Positions 7,549 through 17,394 of a DNA stretch of 64,000 bases are shown here, one piece after another (the first letter of the stretch is position 1; every line of letters begins with the position of its first letter). Below the pieces are notes generated by a model that saw nothing but the letters and a program-made list of their open reading frames with translations, did no database searches and was not told where the DNA came from. The translations under genes were made by a program, and so were the position numbers. Origin of the DNA: Mycobacterium sp. (GTDB taxonomy: Bacteria; Actinomycetota; Actinomycetes; Mycobacteriales; Mycobacteriaceae); contig JAHFVD010000017.1 in NCBI GenBank assembly GCA_023264735.1, forward strand, positions 59,461-123,460. Reading direction: 5' to 3'.

Positions 7549-8888
7549 CAGAGGAGTTCCTCGGGGTGATGGTAGTAGTTCACCCGGGTTTGTCCGTGGT
7601 CGAGGTGCGGAGGCGGAATCCATTCGGTCTTGTTGTCGCGTGTGCGTTTTCGGGTTATCCAGCCGGCGGGGCCGTCGTTGACCATGCGGTTGTCGCATCC
7701 ACAGGCCAAGGTGAGTTCGTTGATATCAGTGTTGCCGCCGCGGGCGAAGTCGCGGGTGGCGTGGTGGACTTGGGTTTGGTAGGCAGGTGTCGCGCAATTG
7801 GGTTTGGTGCAGCCTTTGTCGATCGCGTAGAGGGCCAGCCGTTGTCCGGGACTCGCAGTGCGGCGGGTTCGTCCGTGGTAAAGCCGTATTTCTCTTGGTG
7901 ATTCGAAGACGGTCAGGTAGGGGTGGGCGTACGAAGCCAACCGGATAACGGTCGGCATGGGCAGGTACGTGCCACCGCCGGTGTGGGCAAGCCCGGCCGC
8001 GGACGTCAGCTGCTCGAGGGTTGTGGTGACAACGATCGTGACGGGCAGTCCATTGTGCTGACCGAGCTGTCCTGAGGAGAGCATCGCCATGCACACGGTC
8101 TTCAGTGCATCGTGGGTGCGCTGTGCCGAAGTGCGCGAGTCATTTTCGATCTGCTCGCGCGTGGGGGTCCCGCCCACGCAAGGGGATTCATCGTCGGGGT
8201 TGCAGTAGCCGGGGGCGGCGAGTTTCGCGTTGGTGGCGTCCATGGCCGCCCGCATTTCCGGATCCACCCAGCCGGTGATCCTGCTCATGCCGTCGATCCG
8301 TTGCGGCCCGATGACGATCCCGCGTTTGCGGGCCTGGTCGCGCTCGTCGTCGAGACTGCCGTCTTGGTTGATCATGGCCATCAGCTGGTGAGCGAGTTTG
8401 CGCAGCCCTTCGGGAGTGAGTCCGCCGGCCAGCCCGCCGAGTTGGGCTTCGGCGTGCTCGCGGGTTGCGACGTCGACGGACGCGGGCAAGTGGTCCATGA
8501 ATGATCGGATTACCGTCACATGGTCGGCGCCGATCTCGCCGCGGGATTGGGCGGCGGCAGTCGTGGGCAGTGTCGGTGGAAGTGCTTGTCCGGTCAGGGA
8601 ATGCCGTGGTCCGAGCTCGGCTGCGTCGCTGATCCGCCGGGTGGCGTCGGCGCCGCTGATGGCGAGACGGTTGGTGAGTACGGCTCGCCAAGATTTGGCG
8701 CCCATAGTGATGGGAGTGGTCTGTGACTGCAGCTGAGTCAGGACGGTGTGTTCGACCGCGGGAAGCATCCGGCGCAGCCGCTCCACACGTTCGAGCACCG
8801 ACAGAAGTTCGGGTGCAGTCACGGCATTCGCCGGATGTGCCGCCACTTTGTCCCAGGCGGTCAGCACATCGTCTAGCATCTCCAACAC
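7545..8888 (-). CDS. DUF222 / HNH endonuclease-domain protein (13E12 family)
   Basis: A 447-residue member of the mycobacterial 13E12-repeat family: an N-terminal helical DUF222 region (about residues 1-300) and a C-terminal HNH region. The HNH part has GCTKPNCATPAYQTQVHHAT and NELTLACGCDNRMVND, with zinc-type cysteines and the HH pair, although the last His pair of many HNH enzymes is replaced by CDN. Family function is unproven; repeats of this family in M. tuberculosis are DNA-damage induced. The preferred start is GTG 8888 (VLEMLDDVLTAW), 7 nt after TAATGT inside an SOS box; ATG 8879 is the alternative. It sits as an insertion between cobK and cobIJ. Confidence 0.88.
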   Translation of the reverse strand: MLEMLDDVLTAWDKVAAHPANAVTAPELLSVLERVERLRRMLPAVEHTVLTQLQSQTTPITMGAKSWRAVLTNRLAISGADATRRISDAAELGPRHSLTGQALPPTLPTTAAAQSRGEIGADHVTVIRSFMDHLPASVDVATREHAEAQLGGLAGGLTPEGLRKLAHQLMAMINQDGSLDDERDQARKRGIVIGPQRIDGMSRITGWVDPEMRAAMDATNAKLAAPGYCNPDDESPCVGGTPTREQIENDSRTSAQRTHDALKTVCMAMLSSGQLGQHNGLPVTIVVTTTLEQLTSAAGLAHTGGGTYLPMPTVIRLASYAHPYLTVFESPREIRLYHGRTRRTASPGQRLALYAIDKGCTKPNCATPAYQTQVHHATRDFARGGNTDINELTLACGCDNRMVNDGPAGWITRKRTRDNKTEWIPPPHLDHGQTRVNYYHHPEELLC

Positions 8889-8891
8889 AAT

Positions 8892-8907
8892 TCGAACATT
8901 AGTTCGA
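8892..8907 (-). promoter_or_regulatory. LexA (SOS) box in the DUF222/HNH promoter
   Basis: TCGAAC-N4-GTTCGA is a perfect palindrome matching the known mycobacterial LexA box. On the minus strand its centre contains TAATGT, a good -10 element, with 7 nt to the GTG at 8888. LexA binding would cover the -10 region. Confidence 0.85.
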
Positions 8908-8966
8908 TACCCTGACGGATTGGGCCGGATTGTGACTGCTGTGGCTAATGAGCCCAAAGAAATTTG

Positions 8967-10478
8967 TCAGGCCGGGTAGCGCCGCGGCGTGAACACCGTG
9001 TCGCCGTACCACTGCGTCTGCGACGAGCCGACGATCAGCAGGCACCGCATGTCGACATCGGCCGGATCGAGGTCGCCCAGCCGCACGATCTTCACCGACT
9101 CGCGCGGCCCGGCGATATCGCGCCCGATCACGACCGGGGTGCCCGGCTCGCGGTGCTCCAGCAGCAGGTCGCGCATGGCGGCGACCTGCCAGGTGCGGCT
9201 CTTCGATGCCGGGTTGTAGATCGCCAGCACCAGGTCCGCTTCGGCTGCCGCCGAGAGCCGGCCGGCGATGACGTCCCACGGCTTGAGCCGGTCGGACAGT
9301 GAGATCACCGCATAGTCGTGACCCAGCGGAGCACCGACCCGGCTGGCGACCGCCTGAGCGGCCGTCATCGCCGGGATCACCCGCACCGCGACATCCGGCC
9401 ACTGTTTGGCCTCCTCGAGCACGGCGGTGGCCATCGCGAACACCCCGGGGTCACCCGAGGAAATCACCGCGACCGCGCGGCCCTGCTCGGCCAGCTCGCA
9501 CGCCAGCCGTGCTCGCTCCGGTTCGTCGGTGTTATCGCTGGGGTGACGACGCTGACCGGGCTGCGTAGGCACCCGATCCAGGTACGGCCCGTAGCCGATC
9601 AGGTCGGTGGCCGCGGCCAGTTCCTGGCGGCTCTGCGGCGTCATCCAATCCACATCGCCCGGACCAAGACCCACCACCGCGACGCCGCCGGTGGCCGGCT
9701 TCACTCGACCGCTTCTGCCTAATGTCGACGGCCCTCCGGCTCCGCCCGGAAGGATCGCCAGCGAGAAGTACGGCACCCCGTCCGCGTCGACCTCGCCGGC
9801 CGGCAGCACTCGCTGTGCGTCGGTGCTGGCACGCTCGACGTAGAACGCCTCGTCGAGGCGGCCGGCCATCGAAAGTGCTTCCCGTACTTGGGGATACGAG
9901 CGGCCGAGCTTGAGTACCACCGCGGCGTCGGCATCGGCGAGGCGGCGGGCCAGCTCGCGTACCGGCATGGTTCCCGGCAGCACCGAGAGCACCTCGTCAC
10001 CGGTCACCAGGGGAGTGGCGATCGCTGCCGAGGCCGCGCTCACCGACGTCACGCCAGGAATGATCACCGCGCTGAACCGCGCGGTGAGCCGGGTATGCAT
10101 GTGCATGTAGGAGCTGTAGAACAGCGGATCACCCTCGGCCAGCAGTGCGACATCGCGCCCGGCGTCCAGGTGGACGGCGATACGTTCGGCCGACTCCCGG
10201 TAGAAGTCCTCCATGGCGCCCGCGTAGCCGCCCGCATGTTCGGTCGTCTCAGTGGTCACCGGGTAGACCAGGTGTTCCTCGATCTGGCCGGTCCGCAGGT
10301 AGGGCTCGGCGATGCGCCGCGCGATGCTGCGGCCGTGCCGCGCACTGTGATAGGCCACCACGTCGGCCGTACCGATGATCCGGGCGGCCTTGACCGTCAC
10401 CAGCTCCGGATCACCGGGGCCGAGGCCGACGCCGTACAACGTCCCAATTTCCGCTGCCCGCGGGGGGTAGCCCGTCAT
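8967..10478 (-). CDS. cobIJ: CobIJ: precorrin-2 C20- / precorrin-3B C17-methyltransferase fusion
   Basis: A 503-residue bifunctional enzyme. The N-terminal half is CobI ([49 protein letters not shown]). The C-terminal half is CobJ, starting near [18 protein letters not shown], with [15 protein letters not shown] and [18 protein letters not shown]. Both are SAM-dependent tetrapyrrole methylases. The fusion matches M. tuberculosis Rv2066. The start is the ATG at 10478 overlapping the cobH stop (ATGA); upstream in-frame sequence is cobH in another frame. The gene order cobG-cobH-cobIJ runs opposite to cobL-M-K. Confidence 0.95.
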   Translation of the reverse strand: MTGYPPRAAEIGTLYGVGLGPGDPELVTVKAARIIGTADVVAYHSARHGRSIARRIAEPYLRTGQIEEHLVYPVTTETTEHAGGYAGAMEDFYRESAERIAVHLDAGRDVALLAEGDPLFYSSYMHMHTRLTARFSAVIIPGVTSVSAASAAIATPLVTGDEVLSVLPGTMPVRELARRLADADAAVVLKLGRSYPQVREALSMAGRLDEAFYVERASTDAQRVLPAGEVDADGVPYFSLAILPGGAGGPSTLGRSGRVKPATGGVAVVGLGPGDVDWMTPQSRQELAAATDLIGYGPYLDRVPTQPGQRRHPSDNTDEPERARLACELAEQGRAVAVISSGDPGVFAMATAVLEEAKQWPDVAVRVIPAMTAAQAVASRVGAPLGHDYAVISLSDRLKPWDVIAGRLSAAAEADLVLAIYNPASKSRTWQVAAMRDLLLEHREPGTPVVIGRDIAGPRESVKIVRLGDLDPADVDMRCLLIVGSSQTQWYGDTVFTPRRYPA

Positions 10479-11101
10479 TCCCGCTCGCTCGCGATCGCGT
10501 TCACCGCGGCGGCGGCCATGGCGCTGCCACCCCGGCGGCCTTGCACCACCAGGTACTCGATCCCGCGCGGCCGGTCGATCAGTTCCTGCTTGGACTGGGC
10601 CGAGCCGACGAACCCGACTGGTCCGCCGAGCACCGACACCGGCCCGGGTACTCCGCTGTCGACGAGCTCGAGCAGCCGGAACAGCGCGGTCGGTGCGTTG
10701 CCGATAGCCACGACCGCCCCGGCCAGCCGGTCCGCCCACAGCTCGACCCCGGCCGCTGAGCGGGTGTTCCCGCTGAGCTGGGCCAGCTCGGGCGCCCGCG
10801 GATCGGCCACCAGCGAGACCACTTCATTGCCTGCGGGCAGGCGGGCGGAGGTGATCCCCGCCGCGACCATCGACGAGTCACACAGAATCGGCGCCCCGGC
10901 CAGCAGGGCAGTGTGGGTCGCGGCGACCACGCCGGGCGTGAACGCCACATGCTCGGTGACGTCCACCTGACCGCAGGTGTGGATCAGCCGGACGACGACA
11001 CGTGCCACGTCTTCGGGGAACGGCGTCAGATCGGCTTCGGCACGAATCGTCGCGAACGACTGCCGATAGATCTCGGCGGCGTCGCGGATGTAGTCGAGCA
11101 C
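10475..11101 (-). CDS. cobH: Precorrin-8X methylmutase CobH
   Basis: A 208-residue enzyme that moves the C11 methyl group to C12, giving hydrogenobyrinate. Family marks are [25 protein letters not shown] with the catalytic-region His, the [15 protein letters not shown] loop, and [13 protein letters not shown] near the C-terminus. GTG start at 11101, 16 bp after the cobG stop; ATGA coupling to cobIJ downstream. Confidence 0.95.
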   Translation of the reverse strand: MLDYIRDAAEIYRQSFATIRAEADLTPFPEDVARVVVRLIHTCGQVDVTEHVAFTPGVVAATHTALLAGAPILCDSSMVAAGITSARLPAGNEVVSLVADPRAPELAQLSGNTRSAAGVELWADRLAGAVVAIGNAPTALFRLLELVDSGVPGPVSVLGGPVGFVGSAQSKQELIDRPRGIEYLVVQGRRGGSAMAAAAVNAIASERE

Positions 11102-11117
11102 GCGATCACCCTACGAC

Positions 11118-12239
11118 CTACCGCGGCGCTGGTCGGAACCCCTCTGCCGTGGCCACCAACACCTGCCCGGTCGGGGGGCTGCCGCACGCCCGCTCGCAGC
11201 CCACGTAGTGCACATGCCCGCTGGGCAGGCGCGCGGCTTCTTCCTTAACAACCCGGGTCGCCTCGGCCCGCACGTCGGCCTGCGACTTCTCACACCCGGG
11301 GCTGCCCACGCAGGCGCTGATATCCAGCCACGGCGAGTTGTCGTCGAACACCAGACCCATCGGAGCAAGGACCCGCAACGACGTATCGGCCACTCCGTCG
11401 GGCAGATCGCATACCAGCAACGCGCGCCACGGGGTGATGACCACGGGCGCATCGATGGCCGCGACGAACTCGGCCTGCCGTGCTGCCAGCACGCCCAGCG
11501 GGATGGCCCCACCCAGCGTCACCCTGCCGTCGTCCTGAGCGATCCAGCCGACCGGCGGGCGCAGCACCGGCGGGAACGTCGCTCCGGCCGGTGCGGTCGC
11601 GTCGAAATCCGATACCAGGGCCGACGGATCGGCCAATTCCGCTATCCGCCAAGACTTTCCACGGACCTCGGCGAACCGCCGGGCCACCGCCATCAGCGCG
11701 GCGACCACCCCGTCAGGCGGGAGCCGAACTCCGGTGTCGCGGCCGGCCAGCAGCAGCGCCACCCCGTCGGGCAACACGTGGGCGCCGACGTCGGCACTCA
11801 GGCCGGAGATATCGCCCCGGCCGTCGTCGATGCCGAACAGGAACCGGCCGGGGAGGCGCGCCAGGTCCGGGTCGGCCTGGATGGCGGCGTCCAACTCGGT
11901 CACCCACGGCCGCACGTCGGCCAGCCCGCCGACCCGGCCGGACAACGGGGACGCCACGATATTGCGCACTCGTTCATGGGTGGGTGACGGCAGCAACCCT
12001 GCCGCGGCCGCCGCCTCGGCAACAGCCGATGCATCCCGCACACCGCGCAGCTGCAGATTGCCCCGCACGGTCAGCTCCAACGTGCCGTTGCCGAACTCGG
12101 TCGCGGTGTGCGCCAGCGCTTCCAGCTGCGCGGCGGCGATCATCCCGCCCGGCAGTCGCAACCGGGCCAGCGCGCCGTCGGCGGCCTGGTGCACCTGCAG
12201 GGCACCGGGGCACGCGTCGTCGTCACGCATTCGCTCCAC
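11118..12239 (-). CDS. cobG: Precorrin-3B synthase CobG (Fe-S monooxygenase)
   Basis: A 373-residue member of the nitrite/sulfite reductase-like ferredoxin family. It oxidises precorrin-3A to precorrin-3B, the oxygen-dependent step that defines the aerobic cobalamin route. The [4Fe-4S] ligands appear as SACVGSPGCEKSQ and HYVGCERACGSP (Cx5C...Cx3C). The N-terminal ferredoxin-like half has GTLELTVRGNLQLRG. The proposed start is GTG at 12239, exactly 6 nt after TACGGT on the minus strand; an ATG 9 nt downstream (12230) is possible. It heads the cobG-cobH-cobIJ operon. Confidence 0.93.
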   Translation of the reverse strand: MERMRDDDACPGALQVHQAADGALARLRLPGGMIAAAQLEALAHTATEFGNGTLELTVRGNLQLRGVRDASAVAEAAAAAGLLPSPTHERVRNIVASPLSGRVGGLADVRPWVTELDAAIQADPDLARLPGRFLFGIDDGRGDISGLSADVGAHVLPDGVALLLAGRDTGVRLPPDGVVAALMAVARRFAEVRGKSWRIAELADPSALVSDFDATAPAGATFPPVLRPPVGWIAQDDGRVTLGGAIPLGVLAARQAEFVAAIDAPVVITPWRALLVCDLPDGVADTSLRVLAPMGLVFDDNSPWLDISACVGSPGCEKSQADVRAEATRVVKEEAARLPSGHVHYVGCERACGSPPTGQVLVATAEGFRPAPR

Positions 12240-12245
12240 CCGTCC

Positions 12246-12251
12246 ACCGTA
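12246..12251 (-). promoter_or_regulatory. -10 element, leaderless promoter of cobG-cobH-cobIJ
   Basis: TACGGT on the minus strand, then 6 nt, then GTG at 12239. It lies in the 72-bp divergent gap with the moxR3-type operon. Confidence 0.5.
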
Positions 12252-12311
12252 CGGGCGTATGTTCGGGCAATGGCGACGGCTGCCATCTACTTCGAGGTTC
12301 GTAGGCTCTAA

Positions 12312-13265
12312 GTGTCAGAGACCAAGGCGGGGAGAGTGCGGGTAGCCGCACTGGTCGCCTTGGTGCTGCTGCTCGGAGTGGCGCTTCGTGGGCAGCTGCC
12401 CGGGGTGCAACCGGCCAACCGCGCACAACCGGAAGGCCACACCGCGGGCCTGTGGGGAATGCTGGCCCTGGTGATCGCCTGCCTCCTGGTGATCATCGTG
12501 TCGATCGTGATGTCGCTTCGTGATCCGCGGCGTGCCAAACAGGCTGCGCGCTACGAGGTCCCGGGCGGTGGAAGCGGTGGCGGGCGACGCAGTTGGCGCT
12601 TCATACTCGTCACCCTCGCCGCGGTCCTGGGCTGGCTGCTCGTCGTCGTGCTGCTTGCCCAACTGCGGCTGCCGCCGCTTCAGGGCCGCGCGCCATCGAC
12701 GCCGGTCACTCCACCGCCGGGCACCGCACCGCCCGGTCGCGGCGCCGTCCCGCCTCCACCGTCGCCGCAGCCGGGGGGCCCCAACCCGGTGTTCTGGTAC
12801 GTCATGTTCGCCATGGCCGCCTTGCTGGTGGTCGTGATCGTCGGCATGGTGCTGCTCCGGATTCGCAACCGCCGCGATGCGGCCGCCACCCCGCCGATGG
12901 CAGATGCCGCTGAACGGGAACCGGCACCGACGGGTGCGGGATCGCTTGCCCTGGCGGCCGAACGGGGCCTGGCCGAGGTCGGCGACCTCAGCCGTGAACC
13001 GCGTGAGGCCATCATCGCCTGCTACGTGGCGATGGAACATGCGCTAGCCAGCGCTCCCGGTGCGGCACCGCAGGAATCGGACACTCCCTCGGAGGTATTG
13101 GCCCGCGCCGTCGAGCACGAAGCGATCCATGCCGGCAGCGCAACCGAACTCGTCACTCTGTTCGCCGAGGCCAGGTTCAGCATGCACGTGATGAACGAGG
13201 GGCACCGCGAAGCCGCCGAGCGGGCGCTTCGTCTCGTGCTCGACGAGCTGAGGAGCCCGGTGTGA
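12312..13265 (+). CDS. DUF4129-domain membrane protein (Rv3166c-like)
   Basis: A 317-residue membrane protein with predicted helices near residues 12-28, 45-65, 95-117 and 160-183, Pro-rich loops (VTPPPGTAPPGRGAVPPPPS), and a C-terminal cytoplasmic DUF4129 domain (ACYVAMEHALAS..., ending LVLDELRSPV). It is the first gene of a five-gene unit whose order and lengths match Rv3166c-Rv3165c-moxR3-Rv3163c-Rv3162c. DUF4129 proteins commonly accompany MoxR/DUF58 genes and transglutaminase-like proteins. The GTG start lacks a clear ribosome site. The stop overlaps the next GTG (GTGTGA). Confidence 0.85.
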   Translation: MSETKAGRVRVAALVALVLLLGVALRGQLPGVQPANRAQPEGHTAGLWGMLALVIACLLVIIVSIVMSLRDPRRAKQAARYEVPGGGSGGGRRSWRFILVTLAAVLGWLLVVVLLAQLRLPPLQGRAPSTPVTPPPGTAPPGRGAVPPPPSPQPGGPNPVFWYVMFAMAALLVVVIVGMVLLRIRNRRDAAATPPMADAAEREPAPTGAGSLALAAERGLAEVGDLSREPREAIIACYVAMEHALASAPGAAPQESDTPSEVLARAVEHEAIHAGSATELVTLFAEARFSMHVMNEGHREAAERALRLVLDELRSPV

Positions 13266-13738
13266 TCAGGCTGGTGGCCGGTGGGGTGTTCCTGGTCGCG
13301 GGTGCTGAGGTGCTGGCGTTGGTTCTGGCTGCCCGGCAATGGGTTCTGCCGATCGCGGGGCTGGCGGTCGCGGTGTTCCTTCTGGCTGCCCGGCTGAGTT
13401 TCGATGTGGCACAACATCGTTCGGCGGGTGAGGGGGCCGGTGACGATCCCGCAGAAACGTTGCGGCGCTGGAAGTCTCGTACCGAGTCGACGATTCAGTG
13501 GGCGGATTCGACCCGAGGCGACTGGGATCGGCACCTGCGGCCCCGGCTGGCGCGTGAGTTCGTGCTCGCTACCCGTCAGCGGGATCCGGTGGCATTACAG
13601 GCGACCGGGCGCATCATGTTCGGCGACGACCTCTGGGATTGGGTGGATCCCCACAACGTCACGCGCGAGCGCGGCCGCGAGCCCGGCCCCGGGTACGCGA
13701 CCCTCGAGGAGATCCTGCGACGGATGGAAGACCTATGA
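13262..13738 (+). CDS. Conserved membrane protein of the moxR3 operon (Rv3165c-like)
   Basis: A 158-residue protein with two N-terminal transmembrane helices (about residues 5-24 and 28-47), followed by a soluble Arg/Trp-rich domain (RRWKSRTESTIQWADST, DDLWDWVDPHNVTRERGRE). No enzymatic motif is recognised. It is coupled on both sides: GTG 13262 overlaps the previous stop and its TGA overlaps the moxR ATG. Its position between DUF4129 and moxR is the same as that of Rv3165c. Confidence 0.8.
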   Translation: MIRLVAGGVFLVAGAEVLALVLAARQWVLPIAGLAVAVFLLAARLSFDVAQHRSAGEGAGDDPAETLRRWKSRTESTIQWADSTRGDWDRHLRPRLAREFVLATRQRDPVALQATGRIMFGDDLWDWVDPHNVTRERGREPGPGYATLEEILRRMEDL

Positions 13739-14703
13739 CGATGCCGGCCCCGGCGATGACGGCCTACTGCGAAGCGGTTCTCGACGAGCTTGAACGTGTG
13801 GTGGTCGGCAAACGCGCCGCGCTCACCCTGATCCTCACCACCGTGCTGGCCGGTGGACATGTGCTGATCGAAGACCTGCCCGGGATGGGCAAGACACTGA
13901 TCGCGCGGTCGTTCGCCGCGGCGCTGGGGCTGCGTTTCACCCGGGTGCAGTTCACTCCCGACCTGCTGCCCGCCGACCTGCTCGGCTCGACCATCTATGA
14001 CATGCAGTCCGGCCGTTTCGAATTCCGGCCCGGCCCCATCTTCACCAATCTGCTGATGGCCGACGAGATCAACCGAACCCCGCCCAAGACGCAGGCCGCG
14101 CTGCTGGAGGCGATGGCGGAGCGCCAGGTCAGCATCGACGGTGAAACCCACCCGCTGCCTTCCCCGTTCATCGTCCTTGCCACCGACAACCCGATCGAGT
14201 ACGAGGGCACCTACCCGCTGCCGGAAGCTCAGCTCGACCGCTTTGCGGTCAAGGTCGCCCTGAACTACCTCTCCGAGGCCGAAGAGGCGTCGATGTTGCG
14301 TCGCCGCATCGAGCGAGGCTCGGCGGAGGCGACGATCAACCAGGTGGTGGATGCCAAAGACCTTCTGGCCATGCGGGAATCCGTGGAGCGAGTGTCGGTG
14401 CACGACGACGTCTTGCACTACGTCGTCTCCGTGGCGACGGCCACCCGCAGTCACCCGCAGGTGGCCGTCGGCGCCAGTCCGCGCGCCGAACTCGATCTGG
14501 TCCAACTGGCCCGCGCCCGCGCGCTGGTGTCGGGGCGGGACTACGTGATCCCCGAGGACGTCAAGACGCTGGCCGTGCCGGCGATCGCCCACCGGATCAG
14601 CTTGCGGCCAGAGATGTGGGTGCGCAGCGTGCACGGCTCCGACGTGGTCGAGCAACTGCTGAGGCGCCTGCCGGTACCGCGGGCGCGGGGTCAGGGACAG
14701 TGA
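13735..14703 (+). CDS. moxR3: MoxR-family AAA+ ATPase
   Basis: A 322-residue AAA+ chaperone-like ATPase. Walker A is EDLPGMGKTL (K53), Walker B is LLMADEINRTPPKTQAALLEAM, sensor 1 is FIVLATDNP, and the C-terminal lid has GASPRAELDLVQLARARA. MoxR ATPases act with vWA/DUF58 proteins to mature or insert partner complexes. The start ATG at 13735 overlaps the upstream stop and lies well inside a longer open frame; MoxR homology begins there. The moxR3 symbol is by operon resemblance to Rv3164c. Confidence 0.9.
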   Translation: MTMPAPAMTAYCEAVLDELERVVVGKRAALTLILTTVLAGGHVLIEDLPGMGKTLIARSFAAALGLRFTRVQFTPDLLPADLLGSTIYDMQSGRFEFRPGPIFTNLLMADEINRTPPKTQAALLEAMAERQVSIDGETHPLPSPFIVLATDNPIEYEGTYPLPEAQLDRFAVKVALNYLSEAEEASMLRRRIERGSAEATINQVVDAKDLLAMRESVERVSVHDDVLHYVVSVATATRSHPQVAVGASPRAELDLVQLARARALVSGRDYVIPEDVKTLAVPAIAHRISLRPEMWVRSVHGSDVVEQLLRRLPVPRARGQGQ

Positions 14704-15950
14704 TGGAAGCCAGCCGCCAGACCGAGGCCGTATTGCGGTGGAGCGCATCGCCATTGACCCGGGCGATCGCCACGTGCGCAGGTGTCGCGCTTGCGGTGGC
14801 GGTGATCGGGGTGCGTTGGCAGCTGATCGCGTTCGTGGCGCCCATGCTCGGCGTGCTGGCCTCGATCGGTTGGCAGCGCAAACCGACGACCGTATCGGTG
14901 CTGGGCCGCCCCGCGATCACGCGGTGTTTCGAGAACGAGTGCGTGCAGTTACACGCCGAGCTCGCCGAGGCGTCGGCTGATGCGGTGGCGACTCTGAAAC
15001 TCAGTGCGGTGCAGGGTCTGCAGATCGAGGTGATCGACGGCGATGACGCGGGCGCGACCGTGTCGGCCGAGGCGCCGCGCTGGGGCCGCTACCCGCTGCG
15101 CACCCAGGTCGAGGTCGTGGCGGCCGGCGGACTCCTCACCGGCACCGCGATCATCGACGCCGCCGACCTCTTCGTCTTCCCGGTCGCGCCCCCACAGCCG
15201 ACGGGGATTCCGCGAACCGAACTGCCGGACCGGCTCGGCACCCACCTCACCCGGCATATCGGTCCCGGGGTCGAATTCGCCGATATCCGTCCCTACCTGC
15301 CCGGCGACCAACTCCGTGCCGTGAATTGGGCGGTCAGCGCCCGCCGCGGGAGCCTGCACGTCACCGAACGGCTGACCGACCGCGCCGCCGATGTGGTGGT
15401 GCTCGTCGATATGAGCGCGCAACCGGCCGGTCCAGCGACGGCGGCCACCGAGCGAGCGCTGCGCGGCGCCACCCAGGTGGTGCAGACCGCGCTGCGCAAC
15501 GGTGACCGGGCCGGCATCGCCGGGCTCGGTGGCCGCCGGCCCCGCTGGCTCGGTGCCGACATCGGCCGTCGGCAGTTCTACCGGATCCTCGACGCCGCGC
15601 TCGGTGTGGGCAGCGAATATCAGGACACCGCTGGAACATTGGCGCCGCGGGCTGCCGTACCACCCGGTGCGGTCGTGGTCGGCTTCTCGACAATGCTCGA
15701 CACCGAGTTCGCGCTTGCACTGATCGACCTGTGCAAGCGGGGGCATACTGTCGTGGCGGTCGACGTGCTGGAGGGCTGGCCGTTCGCCGACGGTGACGAC
15801 GCGATCCTCGAACGGATGTGGGCGCTGCAGCGTTCGGCGATGTACCGCGACATGAAGGTGATCGGTGTCGACGTGGTGCACTGGCCCGCGGACGTCACGC
15901 TCGATCAGGCGATGAGCCTGGTGCCCGACCGAGCCCGGCGCCCGTCATGA
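14703..15950 (+). CDS. DUF58 / vWA-like protein (Rv3163c-like)
   Basis: A 415-residue protein with two N-terminal membrane helices (about residues 20-57), a beta-rich segment, and the DUF58 signature YLPGDQLRAVNWAVSARRGS followed by a von Willebrand A-like fold (VVVLVDMSAQ in the MIDAS position, where the canonical DxSxS is weakened). It is the expected partner of the upstream MoxR ATPase. The ATG at 14703 overlaps the moxR stop (TGATG); a GTG immediately before it is an alternative. Confidence 0.87.
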   Translation: MEASRQTEAVLRWSASPLTRAIATCAGVALAVAVIGVRWQLIAFVAPMLGVLASIGWQRKPTTVSVLGRPAITRCFENECVQLHAELAEASADAVATLKLSAVQGLQIEVIDGDDAGATVSAEAPRWGRYPLRTQVEVVAAGGLLTGTAIIDAADLFVFPVAPPQPTGIPRTELPDRLGTHLTRHIGPGVEFADIRPYLPGDQLRAVNWAVSARRGSLHVTERLTDRAADVVVLVDMSAQPAGPATAATERALRGATQVVQTALRNGDRAGIAGLGGRRPRWLGADIGRRQFYRILDAALGVGSEYQDTAGTLAPRAAVPPGAVVVGFSTMLDTEFALALIDLCKRGHTVVAVDVLEGWPFADGDDAILERMWALQRSAMYRDMKVIGVDVVHWPADVTLDQAMSLVPDRARRPS

Positions 15951-16366
15951 CGGCGCGGCGGCTGTTGGCGGCGGGCTTCGGCATCGTGATGGCCGGAGCC
16001 GCCGCGGTGGGCGCCGACGGCCGAGCGCTGGTCGCAGTCACGGTGGCCCTGATCGCCGTGCCGGCCGGGCTTTACCTGCGGGTCGCGGCCACCGTGGCCG
16101 TGCTCGCGGTGATCTGCGCCATCGCACTCACCGGGCCGCAACCGATGCTGGCCGCCGTATCGGGCGTGTGCGCGGCGGCGTACCTGGTGCTGGTGCACAG
16201 CACGGTGACGCGGCCGACGGCAGTGGGGATCGCCGGGTTCGCCGCGGTCGGAATCCTGGCGACCACGCTGCCGTCGGGACTGTCGTGGCTACCGCTGCTT
16301 GCTCCGGTGGCCGTCGTCGCCGCCGTCGGTGTTGTGCTGAGTCCGTTTCCGCGTGCCGACGACTAG
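15947..16366 (+). CDS. Small polytopic membrane protein (Rv3162c-like)
   Basis: A 139-residue, almost wholly hydrophobic protein with four to five predicted helices (about residues 5-22, 27-45, 48-66, 70-85, 92-133). It is the last gene of the moxR3 unit, coupled by ATGA to the DUF58 gene. No family function is known to me. Its stop overlaps the stop of the convergent dioxygenase gene (CTAG at 16363-16366). Confidence 0.75.
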   Translation: MTARRLLAAGFGIVMAGAAAVGADGRALVAVTVALIAVPAGLYLRVAATVAVLAVICAIALTGPQPMLAAVSGVCAAAYLVLVHSTVTRPTAVGIAGFAAVGILATTLPSGLSWLPLLAPVAVVAAVGVVLSPFPRADD

Positions 16367-17298
16367 CCGACCGGAACCGCCGCTGCGGCAACCACATCGG
16401 GGGACACCACGTCGGAGTAGTGCGACGCATCTCCGGCGACGACCCGGCTGGGCTGGCCATGCACATCGACCGGGACGTCACCGGCCAGGGTCACCCGGCT
16501 CAGGAAGCGGAGCTGGTCGTCATAGTCGGCCACCCCGTAGTGCTGGGTGGCGCGGTTGTCCCAGATCGCGATGTCGCCGAGCTGCCAGTTCCACCGCACG
16601 GTGTTCTCGAGCCGGATGATCCGGTTCTGCAACACGGTGAACAGGCTGGCCGACTCGCTGCTGCCCAAACCGACGAACCGCTTGACGAAGTGGCCCAACA
16701 GCAGGACCCGCCTGCCGGTCTCCGGGTGCACACGCACCACCGGATGCTCGGTCTCGTAGTAGGACGACTCGAATTCAGCTCGATAGTCCCGGGTTTCGTC
16801 ACTGACCGTCTTTTCGACCTGCCCGCCCGAATAGTCGTAGAGGTTGGTGTGGGTGGCCCTCAGGTTCTCGGCGAGCGCGCGCAGCGCCTGCGGTAGCTGG
16901 TCGTAAGCGGCTTCGGTGTTGGCGAACACCGTGCTGCCGCCGTAGGTGGGCAGGGTGACTGCGCGCAACAGCGAGGCCTTGGGCACCCGATCGACGAACG
17001 TGACGTCAGAGTGCCAGGAGTTGGCCTGATCGAAGCGCGAATCGATCGGCAGGACGGTCTCGCCGCGCGACGTGACGGTCGGGTGCGCGATCGTCGGCAC
17101 GCCCAAGAGGCGGGCGAAGGCCACCTGGCCGTCGTCATCGAGGTGATGCTGGTCGCGGAAGAAGATGACCTTGTGTTCCAGTAGTGCCGCGCGGATCGCG
17201 TCGACAATGTCGGGGTGCAGATCGCCGCCGAGGCGCACACCGGAGACCGCTGCGCCGATAGTGGCGCCGAGCTTCGAAACGTCGAGGGAGTTGGACAT
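16363..17298 (-). CDS. TauD/TfdA-family Fe(II)/2-oxoglutarate dioxygenase
   Basis: A 311-residue TauD-type dioxygenase. The facial triad is H96-x-D98 ([10 protein letters not shown]) and H253 ([12 protein letters not shown]), and R264 (DQLR) is placed for 2-oxoglutarate binding. Family members hydroxylate sulfonates, sulfate esters or chlorophenoxy acids; the closest recalled mycobacterial relative is the alkyl-sulfate dioxygenase Rv3406. It could release sulfite or sulfate and so relate to the ssu operon 13 kb away, but nothing here fixes the substrate. Start ATG 17298 ([11 protein letters not shown]) matches the family N-terminus. Confidence 0.88.
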   Translation of the reverse strand: MSNSLDVSKLGATIGAAVSGVRLGGDLHPDIVDAIRAALLEHKVIFFRDQHHLDDDGQVAFARLLGVPTIAHPTVTSRGETVLPIDSRFDQANSWHSDVTFVDRVPKASLLRAVTLPTYGGSTVFANTEAAYDQLPQALRALAENLRATHTNLYDYSGGQVEKTVSDETRDYRAEFESSYYETEHPVVRVHPETGRRVLLLGHFVKRFVGLGSSESASLFTVLQNRIIRLENTVRWNWQLGDIAIWDNRATQHYGVADYDDQLRFLSRVTLAGDVPVDVHGQPSRVVAGDASHYSDVVSPDVVAAAAVPVG

Positions 17299-17394
17299 GA
17301 CCTCGATGGTCTCGGGGCACCGCCATGCCGTACACCCTTGCGCTAGCCACGATCCGAATAGGGCGCGACGCTGGCCATACGGTACGAATGGTGG

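Noticed and set aside
10479-10739. Longer N-terminus for CobIJ
   Set aside because: The extension is Arg/Gly-rich, overlaps cobH in another frame and ignores the ATGA junction at 10475-10478.
17299-17394. Possible cobalamin riboswitch upstream of cobN
   Set aside because: The gap is only 96 bp, shorter than a cobalamin aptamer, and none of the conserved boxes are visible; upstream is the coding end of the divergent dioxygenase gene.
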